Origin: Cliona cf. orientalis
Taxonomy: Eukaryota > Porifera > Demospongiae > Clionaida > Clionaidae
Length of the DNA stretch: 64,000 nucleotides
Assembly: GCA_963930775.1 (NCBI GenBank)
Contig: OZ005690.1
Span: 7,300,225-7,364,224 of the forward strand
Direction: 5' to 3'
Below are positions 21,043-33,900 of the stretch, piece by piece; the stretch's first letter is position 1, and each line of letters starts with the position of its first letter. A model generated the notes under the pieces. That model had not been told where the DNA came from and made no database searches. It saw only the letters and a list, made by a program, of their open reading frames with translations. The position numbers and the translations under genes were made by a program.

Positions 21043-21429
21043 CGACTTGTACCATGGGCTACGTGGTCCTGACAACGAATCTACGGCCTAGCAACTACAG
21101 CGCCAGCCATAAAATGCTGGAGCACGTACACAGCTACGGTTCAAACCATCGTCGTCGATCGAGTTGACGCTGGACATCAATGCATACTGAGCCGACGCCG
21201 TTTTCTGTCCAACTCGAGCTTCTTCCTTGACATTCAGAATCACAATACTATCGTCGCTGCGTATAAAAGGCTGGCCATGTCATCGCTGTCTTGATTTCAA
21301 TTCGAGGTAGCTAATCAGAGTGCAGCTCAGTTTTTACTACTGCTGACTTGGCAATCATTCGCTCCACCCATTCAATTAACACAGTAAGACCTGCCCACTA
21401 ATCATCTGCATATATAGCACTAGAGCTCC

Positions 21430-21459
21430 TAGTCTCATCGGGGTTTGGGGACGAGACTA
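21430..21459. mobile_element. 30-base remnant of a TAGTCTC-type element between duplicated flanks
   Basis: 'tagtctcatcgggg' and 'ggggacgagacta' are joined almost end to end. They are flanked by tagagctcc (21,421-21,429) and tagagctct (21,460-21,468), an eight-of-nine match. This is what remains if nearly the whole interior of a 9-bp-TSD element is deleted. Confidence 0.75.
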
Positions 21460-21468
21460 TAGAGCTCT

Positions 21469-23119
21469 GTACTTTATCTCTTTCACTAACAAAAGATGCT
21501 GTAGGGAGCTTTTCTGAGATTAACAAAGTGGCAAGTATGTAGAGTATCCAGCGAACACATTAAAAGCTGAGTGCTACTAAATCCGATAAGTACTGCTGGC
21601 CGAACTTTACGTGTTCTCTTAGCTGACATAACCCCATGGATTAGCCTTGTGCTATATACAGTGTACACTACAACTGCAATTTTATCTGAAAAGCGGAAGA
21701 GGATGCACGGTAGTGGTTTACAGCACACCTGGCATCATGAATATTATTATCTAGTGGGGTCCTGACCGTGTGGTTGACCAATACTCCTTGTTTGTGCCCA
21801 CAAAGTTAGTAATCTATGCAACACTGAGACCATGCTACTGATCAGCAACTATATAGCTAGGCTTCATTTTTTGAGATTTTGAGGCCTTGGTTCTCTATAC
21901 TTGTAGTAGGTACTGGTTCCATTCCAAGGCTTCTAAAGGAGCTATATGGAAGGATTGTAAATCTCGAGTTTGAGAGTCTGGGGATGTCTGTACGTCACTG
22001 AAATGTACCACTTTTGAAGTTGACCTCAGACACAAGCGATCGAGATAGTGGCTGTACTGTGAAGGCCACAGAAGTTTTGTTCTAGAGCAGGAGTCTTTCG
22101 AGTTGGGTAGTAGCTAGCGCTATGGTAGAGCTTCTATTTGCCGTTTACTAGACATAATTGCTACATTCTGGACAAAAGTTATGCGCCGCTGAAGTGTGCG
22201 TACGTATTATCTTCGATGTTGATGTCTCTGTAACTCTGAAGATACTCGAGCAAAATCATTCTCAATTGTTGCATAAATAGTTTAAGGGTTTTTCTATGCC
22301 AGGTTGAGGCCGGTAAGCATAAGCTTTGCTGTTACTAAAATGTACCACATAAAACCATACCTATGTATAGTGAGAGGTGGCATCCCTCAGGCATTATTAG
22401 CTTGCTTGTTTGCCAGCTGATCGCCTTGAAATCTATACCATCATTTAGTAGTACTACCTTCGAGCTACATTTTGAGCTCAAGCACAGCCTTCTTGGATGA
22501 ACAGAAAAGTTAGTAGAGTTGCATAAAAGTTGACACTAATTTAGTATATGGGCGCAGCTTGTGCATATCATTATCTCCCATATGTACTGTACAAACCATA
22601 AAATTCCGATAAACTTATGGACTTGCGGCAGGCAGTGGTAGTGTACACTGTATCACGCCACGACCAACCTGACGTTTGGAAGTTGTATGGCACTGTCGAA
22701 TTCATCTCCTGTGATTGAAGCATTGAAAATCGTGACTTTCAAGGTCGAGTCAGTCTCAGACTCCATTTCTGTGATTAAGGCGCCAGCATGGATATGGCTT
22801 AAAAGTTTAAATTTGGTGATTTGAATGCTTACCACCATAGTGCACATACATTAAGTTAATTGGTGAGCTTTAAATTTATACAAAATTCACCAAATTTCCA
22901 AATTAAAACCTCGCCAAAGTATACTGCTATATAGTAGCATGCACACAGTCCACGACTCTAAACTTTGAAAGCTGTACTGCACTGTCCAGTCCATCTCTGC
23001 GATTGAAGCATTGAGGTTTGTCATTTTCAAAGTCGAGAGTTGGTCTCAGACTACATCTCTGCAATTGGGTCATCCAGTGCGTGCACTATGCTGACAACGT
23101 TCTACCACATACACTGTTT
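21469..23119. other. No supported gene; 3' flank of the eIF4G2 gene
   Basis: Only short frames on either strand. The stretch lies just downstream of the last exon of the minus-strand eIF4G2 gene, so its right part is expected to include the 3' untranslated region. I could not single out the polyadenylation signal used. Confidence 0.4.
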
Positions 23120-26100
23120 TTACCATGCAGCTACTGGGGATATGGTATTCAAAAGCGTTTCATACATGTACATAATACTAACTTGGAAGAGTGCTTGACC
23201 CTTTCCAGGATATGGCTGGGAGAGATCTTCTTTCCATTTGATGAATGCCTCTTCTTCAATTACATCCATATCGTACCAGTAAGAGAATAAGCGAAGCAGC
23301 AAGTCTGGTATAGTACACACACAGGTCAATACAAAAAGTAGGTTATACTATACCACAGCAAACCTTTGGGAAACTTCTTGTCGTAACAAAACACTTGAGT
23401 TGCATATAGACAATTGACTTGTAGTTGGATATCATCACCAACAAATCTCTCAATTAGTCCCTATTATTATTACACATACACAATTATTAGGGTATAGGTA
23501 ATCACATAATTCAAGTGCACTATAGGAGCACTCCCTGCATGCAGGTAGTCACCCATGAGCATGCGCATATGCCATAGCTACTTCGTGGTCTTGGCCTCCA
23601 AAGTGAAGCAGCTGCGTGAATTCCACAGAGTGTGAGAGAAGCAAAACAAGAAAAAAGGGGCAATTAATCGGTAGTTGTAGCAACTCCAGCAATAATATTA
23701 CCATGCAACTTAGTCTATCAAGCTAGATCCCTTTTTTGCCCGACCACCTTTACCTACTCTATCCACACGCGAAAAGGGTCTAGCAAATGTCAGGTTTAAT
23801 CAAATTTTGTCTGGCCAATCAGATTCAGCTTTTGAAATTCATGCAAGCAATTTATGCATGGGTACAGAGTAGCAGTTGGCAGAAAAAGGTACTAAACTAG
23901 GCCTACTATGCTTTTAGTGTTTTTAGAGGTTACTTTCAAACACTATAACATCAGACTGGGCCATCTGCTGCTGTTCTCTTGCCTTTGAGCCAAGTGCACA
24001 CTCGAATGGCTTCATCAAATGAATTGCATCCAACACTGACCTTTGCTAGACCCTTTTTCGCGTGTGGATAGAGTGGGTCAAGGTCGTCGGGTGAAAGAGG
24101 GTACAGCTTGATAGACTACAAGCAGCTCTGACGTCTGAAGACGAGAAAGAAACTGAGCTCGACAAAATATCAAGCTCATCATTGAGCTGTCCCTGGAGAA
24201 GCACATAATGAAGCTTTGTGAACCCCTGCCGAGAGAACCCAAGGAGGGAGAGTCATCAAGGACTAAAAAAATCACTCAGTAAGTTCCTCATTTCTATCTC
24301 GAGGAGGGAGAGTCATCAAGGACAAAAAAAAAACACTCAGTAAGTTCCTCATTTCTATCTTGAAGGAATGAAGAGTTGCTATTGAGCACTCCCAAAGTTA
24401 ATAAGTAGGCCAATGATGAGGATAAATAATACCTCCAATGGATGCGGCAAATATTGTACCTGTCAAAGCCCCGAGATTGGAAAGACCCAAGCAGTAGGTC
24501 CTCCCCGGTTTCTAATCTAATTAATACCACATAGTGGGAAATTTTCGAGGGTATTAATTTTCGCTGTTTTCGCGGATCAGGGTGAATCCGCGAAATTTTA
24601 TGCCTCGAAATTTTCGACCACTTCCACAGCTAGTCAAGTAAGAGTCGTCACGTGACACGTTTTGCTTCTCTACGTTGATCTAGCTAACTAGCACCTTAAA
24701 CGTGGAACGAGATCGCTCTGTTTAAGTATTTTACGAAGCAACAATGAATGTTACTGACCCCACTGGTGCACTTTCAAGGCCTAGGGAAATACCTTCGTCA
24801 GCAATTGTATCTGCTAATAACGAGGTAAAGAAGATCGCCTCTTCATCTGAGAATTCGGAGTCAAAGAAGCGTGGTCCCTTCAGCCTCCCAAATGCTCTGA
24901 TACTCGTGGTAGCGACGGATCATCGCCTCCATAACACAGCTTCGTAGATCAGACATAGTTAGCTCGTGTTAAACACTATCTGCATGCTATGATTTGCACG
25001 CACATACGTGTGAAAGAAGAGGGTCGTGGTTTTAATGCATCCAATATGGGGGTGTGGTTTTATCTCAGGGCTGATCCTCGAAAATTAAAATGCGAAAAAG
25101 TTCAAAATCCCACATCCGCGAAAATTGCTACCCTCGAAAATTTCCCGCTATACGGTATGGCATTGGGGCTGCCAGCTTAGGTGCAAAGTGTGCCACGTGG
25201 CCTCTGGAATGTCGCAAGTGGCTCACTGTCTGCCCTTCCTCCTTCAGGTACAACTGATGTGGCACCACCGGGATAGGAGGTGGAACTTATCAATCTGGTT
25301 AATCTCCTCAGAGAAAGGCCCAGAAAAGGTTGCCCTGCAGTAGCAAATTTACAAAGGAAATAGGTGGCCCGAAAGATGCAGCCAAGACTCCACATAGGCG
25401 GCGGAACAGGGGGGGCAGGGGGGGCACTCGCCCCCCCACTTTCAGAGATGGGGGGGCATTGCCCCCCCAAAATCCGAGCCAGTGATATCATAAAGTAGCT
25501 ACTTTTCACAACAAATATACCAAAATACCTACAAAAGCTACCTAGAATAGCTTCAAGAATCGATCACAGTGCACATTTTCCACCATTTCTTTGTTTCTGA
25601 CAGTAGCAGCACCACCGATCAATACGAGTGACCTTTGAACTTCAATTAAGGGGGCGTGTCCCCAAATTTTCGTGCGCGCTTCGCGCGCAATTGTTAATGT
25701 TTGCCCCCCCAGTCAAAGCTTCCTTCCGCCGCCTATGCTCCAGCAGTGCATTCAGGAGATGGTTTACTTCCTATTCCTGCAGCAAGAATTCTGAAGAGTG
25801 AGTATGTAGAGATGGCAGACCTGTTTCCCAAAGCCTGATCTGCCAGGAAAGGCGATGAGAGTGCTGGAAGGAAAGGAGCCAAAGCAAAGAAAACCTAGAA
25901 GACATTCATGTTTGACTACAGTGCTATGCAATATACGTGGGAATGATGGCAATCAAGCATCTGGAACGAGTACTCAAACTGATATTGTATATGATCAATA
26001 CACTATACGGACCAGTCAAGAATTTGAAAATTCGGCATGGATAGCCTACAATGTGGCAAGCAGGCCTACGAAGTGGTCAAAATCAACCCATCATTGTATG

Positions 26101-29100
26101 CTCTTTGCTTCACGGAAACAGCAAAACAAGATGTGGCCATTGTCTGAGTTCCACTCACAAATTGGAGGAATGTGAAAGTGGATGAAACAGTGGAATCAGC
26201 GATGCTTGCTCTAGCTACTAACCCCTGGTAAGAAGCCAAAACAACCATCAAAATCCCAAGAGATATGTGAACGAGAGGAGGTATAGGGTCCATTTCTGCT
26301 GATACCGGCCCAAAGTGGGGAGTGGGCCGATATTCCATAGTGGGTCCTACATACCTCGCTTGAAGTCCAAACTGCGGTGTTATACGATTCCTTATGGCGT
26401 TCCAAATGCATTGCATGCATTGTGTGGATTCCGCTGAAAACACTTCGTTCGCCTGTTTTGGCGTCATTTGCTGATGGTAAGCTTCTTGATTTTTCCCCAA
26501 GTGAGCACTCAAAGTTCTATTTATACGAAAGTTCATGTACTGGTATACACATACGCTTTATATGGTATGCTCGGCGCATGCACGAGCTTTATAGTGACAG
26601 CCCGGCCCACTGAGTGCTAGTGAAGCGAGCTCGCAGTGTTCAAAAGCCTTCTGGCGGCAAAGTGTTGTCCTCTACTGTAGATTATATAGCGCTATATAGT
26701 CCATGCCTCTATTACTCGGTTGTCTACCATGCCTGCTCAACCCAAAGGTTGAGTACACAATGAGCATGTTTCATTATCGATCATTACCAATTTCACAAAG
26801 AACCTACCCCTGCTGTGCATGCGCATGCAGGGTAATTATCAATCAACAAATTCATGTGAATAACAATAGTACTTAGGCTCAGTGCACTTGTACTGAGCGT
26901 TATGCACCATAGTGCTATACTCACTGGATGTCAGCTCTGTAGTGCGAAATTCCATAAAACAGCCACCATGGTTGTTAGTGCTATTAGCTTGATCCTCAAA
27001 CAATACTGCTATGCTAGCTATAACATTGTATTGTTGTTGCTTGCATGTTCAACTAATGCCATATGCATGCAACGCGCCGAGGGTTTGGTGCTCTAGAGAG
27101 CTCTAGTTTTCAGGCGGCGCCCATTTTTAATTGCCATACAATATCGTGATGCCATCAATCAAGTAAATTTATTGAGCTAGCGGTAAACTAAGCTGTCTCT
27201 TATACATGTATTTACAATGTACTTGGGCACTTACATGTACCTACTGCTTCGATATCTTTCTGGAGTCGAGCTTGGCTCACAATGCGACACTACATGAGCT
27301 GGTTGACCCGGATGTGACCTCCACCTGCCACTGAATAGGGAAATTCCCCCAAGTGCGTGCTTGCCAAAGAAACTGAACTGAGAGAATCGCCATAATGCTA
27401 CACTGTATATCATCGATAGTCCACAATCTCTTCTATGCTTAGTTTGAATCCTGGGTCCATAGGCTCCAACTGTCCCTGAATCTCCGGGACAGTCCCGGAT
27501 TTTAGCAACTGTCCTGCATCCTGGAAGGCTCTACTACAACCGTATTATTAACCCTCGGCGCATGCGCGAGGGTTACGGTAGTCGTTCTGTGTGTGAGTGA
27601 GTGAGTGAGTGAGTGTGTGTGTCTGTTACCACGCTAGCTGTTACATACCTGTTTTATACGTTGAAAACAAGGTGCCATTAGGCTTTTTGTTGTAGATACA
27701 ATATATGCATTGTGTGGATTTCGTTGAAAATGCTTTGTTCAAAAGTTCTGGCAATATTTTCTGACCACCACGGCCTTCTTCGCTTCTTGTCGAGCTCTCG
27801 CTCGATGAAAGAGACAGTAGCCGCTTCATTTAAAGAAGATTAGTGTGTAGCTCAAGCGATAGTTCTTGCAACTCGACTGACTCATCACTAGTCATAGAGG
27901 CTATCAACTACGCTTCTTGGCTTAACTTTGTACTAGATCTGCTGATCTGGCATGCACGTGGTACTATTACGCAATATAGTGCAATCAGTAATGCGTTCTT
28001 GTGGTTATAGTTACTCTCTACAATACTGCTAACAGGAACAGTGCTGCAGGCTTAGCTTGCAAATTTGCAACATGTAGACTAGTCACTATATACAGCAATA
28101 AAGCTCACAGCGCCGAGGGTTTAGCACCAATGGTGTTCATTGGTCCCGGAAGAGGTCCAGACACTGGCATAAACACTGTAGTAGCACTGTAGTAGTAGTA
28201 CAACTAATCACTTATTGGTGGTAAAATGAACAAGCTGCTTGTGGTAGTGCCTTACAAACTTAGTAGCAACACTACAGGAGGTCTACTAGGCTTGCAAATT
28301 CATACTCTAGAAAGTATATTCTGGGCATTGTGGTCATCAAATTCAATCATATTGGGTGTGGTGTGGGTGGAGTTTTAATTAATGGAAGGTGTGTCTAGTG
28401 GGTGTCGTCTATGTCCCTGGAGCTGTTTAGGAAAAGTTGGAGCCTATGTGGGTCCCAAAACCTTTCATGCACGCTAAATAATATTTTGAAACAGTTTTGT
28501 ATCAGTGGCTACTACTTAATATTAACTACGTACCTTCCATTTCTGGATGAGTTCCTTTTCACTTGAAACAACTTGTTTGGCTGACAAAACAACATTAGCT
28601 GAAGTCAGAGAGGTACACCCAGTAACATGTTCCAATATACTGCAGTAATAGAAATGATTGCTGTAGTACAAGGATAGGACACTCACAATAATATATGTAC
28701 CATAGCATCACGCCCTGATAAGGACCCATGGGTGTTTAAATGTACTTGCAAATTGTATACATGTATCTATGGAAATTACTAGATGTATATTGACACCTTG
28801 ATGTCTGGTACCTGGATGCTTACGTAAGAGTGGGCGTTCAGCTGGGACACTATAAATCTATAGGCCCATGAATCAGATATCTTTTGTGCAACTGCAACTA
28901 CAAGTGCATACTAGCACATAAAGAATGTACATCTGTAATACAGCTACATGTACCACGAAGAAAAGGAAAAGGAGAACTATCTGCTCAAGAACAACTTACG
29001 TACCATCTTGTCAACATCATTATGAACTCTGCTGTTGGATACAATGTTGAGTCCACCGTATTCTGCATGAAGAGTTTTATCAATTCAGCAAGGTACCAGA

Positions 29101-30918
29101 ACTACGCATGTAAGTACACTGACTAGAGAGGTTACAGTATTTCCAACTGTGGCAACATCAACCATACATGCATGTACATATCATATAGAAACTACAGTAG
29201 AGTATTGTAGTTTGAGTGTACGCTTACTATGTTATTAAATTATACCAGTGTACTGTTCTCTGATCTGTTTATTACACATTCACAGCTACCATAAACTTGC
29301 ATAATAGTTTAGTCCACAGTCAAATACATTTCTCACATATAATGCAAATGGGAAACGACTAGGAGAATAATAAATAAATGTGATGGAACATGATGGACCA
29401 AACGAAAATCCAACTATGAAAAGGATGTATCAACAAGCCCAAGTTACCCATTAGTTAATCATTAATAGTTTTTCAACCCTACATGTACATGTATGTACTG
29501 CACTTGTACAGCTGTAAATTTTCACCAGCACAAAATTGTTGCAAATTTCACAATGTGGTGAAATTCTATCTTGCAAATGTTTGTCTCATTATGCAACATT
29601 CACCACATTGGCGAAGTTCATTCTCAAAAAGGTAGCTGGACTTGATGAAATTTTTATCCAGAGAAAATTATATGCTATACAGGTACATACATGTACAGTA
29701 GGTGCCATATTCCTATTAGACTGGACAGTGCTATAAAACATACCCCATACCTTTATCCATTTATAGATAGATGCAGCAGATGAGTCTTGCTTTAGCTTAA
29801 CCATGAGGTCGGACTGAATTCGTTTAAGTGGATAGAGGAAACCTAAGTGCTGAATCATTAATAACACCAGGTCACAATAAATGGCTGATGTACAGAGCTC
29901 CCATGGCACCACCCATGTGTCATGTCATTAAGGCTTAGTGGTTTTGCAGACATGTCTAGCTAGAGGGGGGGCTATTTTAAAACCTTAGCAGGATCCTAAT
30001 TGAATCAAAACTGGGGGGTGGGCAGATAATCCATAGCGGGCCATGTTTGCAAGACTAGGTATTACAATGTATGCATGATACCCTTCATGATTCACTAATG
30101 GTATATATACCGTGTTTATGCTAATAGAACGCATGATCCAATTACCGCAAGAAAATTCAATTCCAGGAATTGTTGTATTCTGAAGCGATTGTCTGTAATT
30201 ATTTTCTATGAATCCAATTAGCGCAATAGTGCTAAGGTGAGGCTATTGCGCATGCTCAAACCGCATGCTGCACGGTTAAACCACACCTGCTTAGTAATAA
30301 ACCATTCTGGAAGTCTCGCTCTGTCTCTCGGACTCGTTGCTAGCTATAGCTAACCAAATTGCAAGTGTCATTCGTCGTTCAAAAGGGTACTAAACTACAC
30401 TCGGGACTGACCTTAGTTGGAACTGCACTAAGTCCAGCAGCCAGGGCCTCAGGCTGCGATCAGCACGATTCAGTGGCATCGCTAACCATGCCGCGCGGCT
30501 GTCAGTAGGCCTTTCTCAGGCTACCCTCGTGATGATCGGGGCCAGGGGCACGGTACGATACCATCGATAGCCACTATTCGTCGTCGCTCAAAGCTATGCT
30601 AATTATTGTTCTATTACAACGCAACATCTAATTAACGCAAGAAAATTCACTTCCTGGAATTGTTTTGACTCTAATTGTGCGCAAACCAGATTTGAAATTA
30701 TTTTTTTTGCTTGCGTTCTATTAGAATAAACACGGTAGATAATATAGACTATGTAATGTACAATAATGCATATGTGCGGACAGAGGGGCAGTACCAATAG
30801 ATACTAAGTTTACCTTTGATTCCATTAGCTTAGAAATGTTATCATGTGATCGATGTTCCACTGGCAATAAGGATGCTATCTTGATCTTACTTTTCTGCAG
30901 CAACTCCAATACTCCATT
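23120..30918 (-). CDS. EIF4G2: eIF4G2 exons for the W2 (eIF5C) domain and C-terminus (six exons)
   Basis: 30,918-30,814 ('[20 protein letters not shown]') and 29,849-29,751 ('[12 protein letters not shown]' to 'SIYKWIK') lead into the W2 HEAT domain. 29,062-29,000 ('[19 protein letters not shown]') and 28,598-28,534 ('[10 protein letters not shown]') follow. 23,460-23,364 and 23,304-23,120 complete it with '[16 protein letters not shown]' and '[20 protein letters not shown]'. If the last exon is read without a further intron, it ends in a TAA after a short hydrophobic tail instead of the acidic tail usual for the family. A GT after 'ALFQ' could instead be a donor to an exon I did not find. 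The intron between 28,534 and 23,460 is 5 kb of repeats. Confidence 0.85.
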
Positions 30919-33900
30919 CTAGAGCATAGGATTAGTATAATTAATCATACACTTCAGATTACAATTAGTAATCAGTACTTTACTTGTACAAGTATGGTCA
31001 GTGATAAGCACGAGCGAGTGCTATTTGGCTGTATGAATACACGTACATGTAAGAGCAGATTGTCCAACCAAACAATTTTGTTGAGAGGGATTTGACAAGA
31101 AAAGGAAATAATTATACAACCACCCCCTTTTTATTGAAGCCCCACACAGTTAATATGGCAATAGGCCAGTCACGCCCATTTTACAGAAACCACGCCCACA
31201 TAACTGCCGCGAACAGACCCAAATCCGACGAAAACCGAGTAAAAGAGGATTTTTAGCACTACATGTATAAACAGTCAAATTTTCTGTCAGATACAGGTAC
31301 AGTCTAGTTTTCTTGGTGCTGAATCTAGCTATCTAGCCAAATCAGTGTATATATATGCCATGATGCATGGTGAGCGGGATTTACACTATCGCGCTTGGAA
31401 TTGGGATGGTTGGACAGTCTGTAAGAGTACTGTTGATGACCTAATATGGGGCGAGTCTAAGTGAGCCCCGAATACACGAGGTAGGGCCGTGTGCACAAAG
31501 AAGAGTGGCCTTAATGCCTCGGGCCATAGCTACAGCTAGAGACGCATTTTGTCGATCGAACAATCGGCGCGAAAGCGGCGCCGCGCGTTTCGAGAGGCCG
31601 GCTTACTAAGCAGGCACTGGCGCTAGCCACAGAGCCTCGAGCGAAGCGAGAGGCAAGGTCTGTTCTTTGTCATACCTATCAGTAGTCCGGTAACGACGTT
31701 CGAGCAGAGCGAGAACGTCGTCATTGCACACTAAGGTGGAGGGGTGGGCCTCTGCAACCCAATTCCATCTGCGCATGCGCACGGTACTAATGGGCTATGG
31801 TTGTGAACATGTACTGTTATTGAATACATGATCATGCATGCTAGCCACATTGTCCCATGATTGTGACATTAAACATACTTGTATGTATATATATCATCAG
31901 GAGCATATGAGCCGCCCGAAGGGCGGGGAAGGAGCGTCCGACTACCGTAGGATTGGCTGTAGTATGTGTTAGGCGAAGTCCTTAAGGCTACACTTCCTTG
32001 TTTGGAATGTGCAGCTGGTGCGTTGCATAGCAGATTACTTTTGTACAAGCCACCTTGTCCTAGCTAATTGACTTAGTCTGTAGTGTGGTTGTAGACTGTG
32101 TACGTACTACCGGCGGTGCTATCACTATGGAGCTTAACCAATGGAAATACCCTGCAGCTGGCCACTCCATATAAGGCCTAATGAACTTCGCCTAACACAT
32201 CTGACACGCAGTCGGACGCTCCTTCGCCGCCCTTCGGGCGGCTCATATGCTCCTGATATCATAGAGTCGGTAGACTCTATAAGTAGGGATGGCACGGATA
32301 CTCCATAATATTATGTAATACATTACAAAAATCCAAATATCTCAAAATTGGTAACTTTATGAGCTTTCTAAGTGTCAAAATCAGAATCTACTGCAAATTA
32401 CCTATCTAACAAGTCCAAGATCATCCATCAACTTGATTGTATATACCAGAACCAGATGTTCAAAAAAACAGCCATTTGTCAATGTTTCTTTCTTTCTTTC
32501 TTTCTTTCTTTCTGTTTTCCTGGGCTAACTCGAGACTACTATGACCGCTCACCTTAGTTCGAGTATAAATCCATTCCATTTTGGAGCGTGCATGTCTGTG
32601 GCACGCTCGTTTTGTGTTATCAGGATAGCGATTAAATTGTGGGTGTGTACAACGCGTTTTACGAGTGGGTGTGTCTGATTAGCCATTTTGTCATATAATG
32701 CGCATGCTCATACGGTGTTGCCATGGTAAAGTCATGTGACCGATGTAAGTGGCGCACATGCGCCAGGACCTTGCTCGATCGAGCGCTCAGCTGATTCGCT
32801 CAGTGAATTGTCGATTACTATGGTGGCTACTTACCAACAGTAAGCTTACTGGCCCTATAAAATATGCTCCCGAAACAGAAGGGTTTCGTCGCTACTTGGT
32901 TCTAAACGGCCTTCTTTCAAATTTGCCGGTCAGCCAGCTTGAGGATCGAGATAATGAAGGGCGTGGCTTCATTCGCAGATCTATCAATCTAGACGCTGGT
33001 TACCTGAGCTGTCTCGAGAACCCCACTGATGCATGATGCAAAAGAAGACGTCCTAGCTAGCTATCAAAAGACTGCCTGGGATTTGTACTTACAGGAGTAT
33101 TCAAGTTTGAACACATGGTGTGTTGGGGGTTTTACTACTTCATATATATTATAGCAAAGGCTAAGATCACACAAACATGCTGAATCAATAGTGTACTTGC
33201 TTCCCTATAATTACCATATTATATGTTCTAATATAGGCGCCACCCTAATTTAGGCGCCCTTTGGGACCTGGGCAATTTTTTCGGTTCTAATCTAAAGCCC
33301 CGTTTACACGTACCAAACCAGTTTAAACTGAACCGGATTATATCGCGTTTACACGCACGCGCTTGACCCGAGTTAAGATATTCATAGCCCACTACTATGC
33401 ACGTAACCCACTTCTAACCCACATCAGGATGTGGGTTACAACTCGGGTCAACTAATTCGGTTTACAAGTGGATTAGCGCGTTTACACATAAGCGAGTTAG
33501 TTTAACGCGGATCCTGACCCGAGTTAAGCCCTACGTGTAAATGGGGCTTAAGGCGCCTTTCCGGACATCAATTATTTTTAGGCGGCGCCTATTTAATTGG
33601 AACGTATTGCCACGTGCAATATGGCAATACCTCAGTACCGTACCATACCGTCCATAGATCTATCGAGCTAGCAGTTTAGATGTCAAACTAAGCTGTCTCC
33701 TACATTTATATGGGCACTTACCGACTGCTTTGATGTCTTTCTGGAGTTAGAGACAATCGTTCTGATGGCTACAGTACCGAAAACTCGAGAATGATTCAGC
33801 GATCAGAGTGAAATTTCCAAAAAGAACTGAAACTAGAACCATATTTTCATTGTTCTCGCCACTATCATATTGACTGCCACTAAATAGGACCGGTTAGTGA

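Noticed and set aside
27458-28448. Coding potential of frames within R1 copies (for example 27,641-27,829)
   Set aside because: The same frames are closed or shifted in other R1 copies, so they are not conserved.
32749-33036. 95-residue ORF at the edge of an R3 repeat
   Set aside because: Part of it lies inside a dispersed repeat, and the R3 copy at 41 kb does not keep the frame open.
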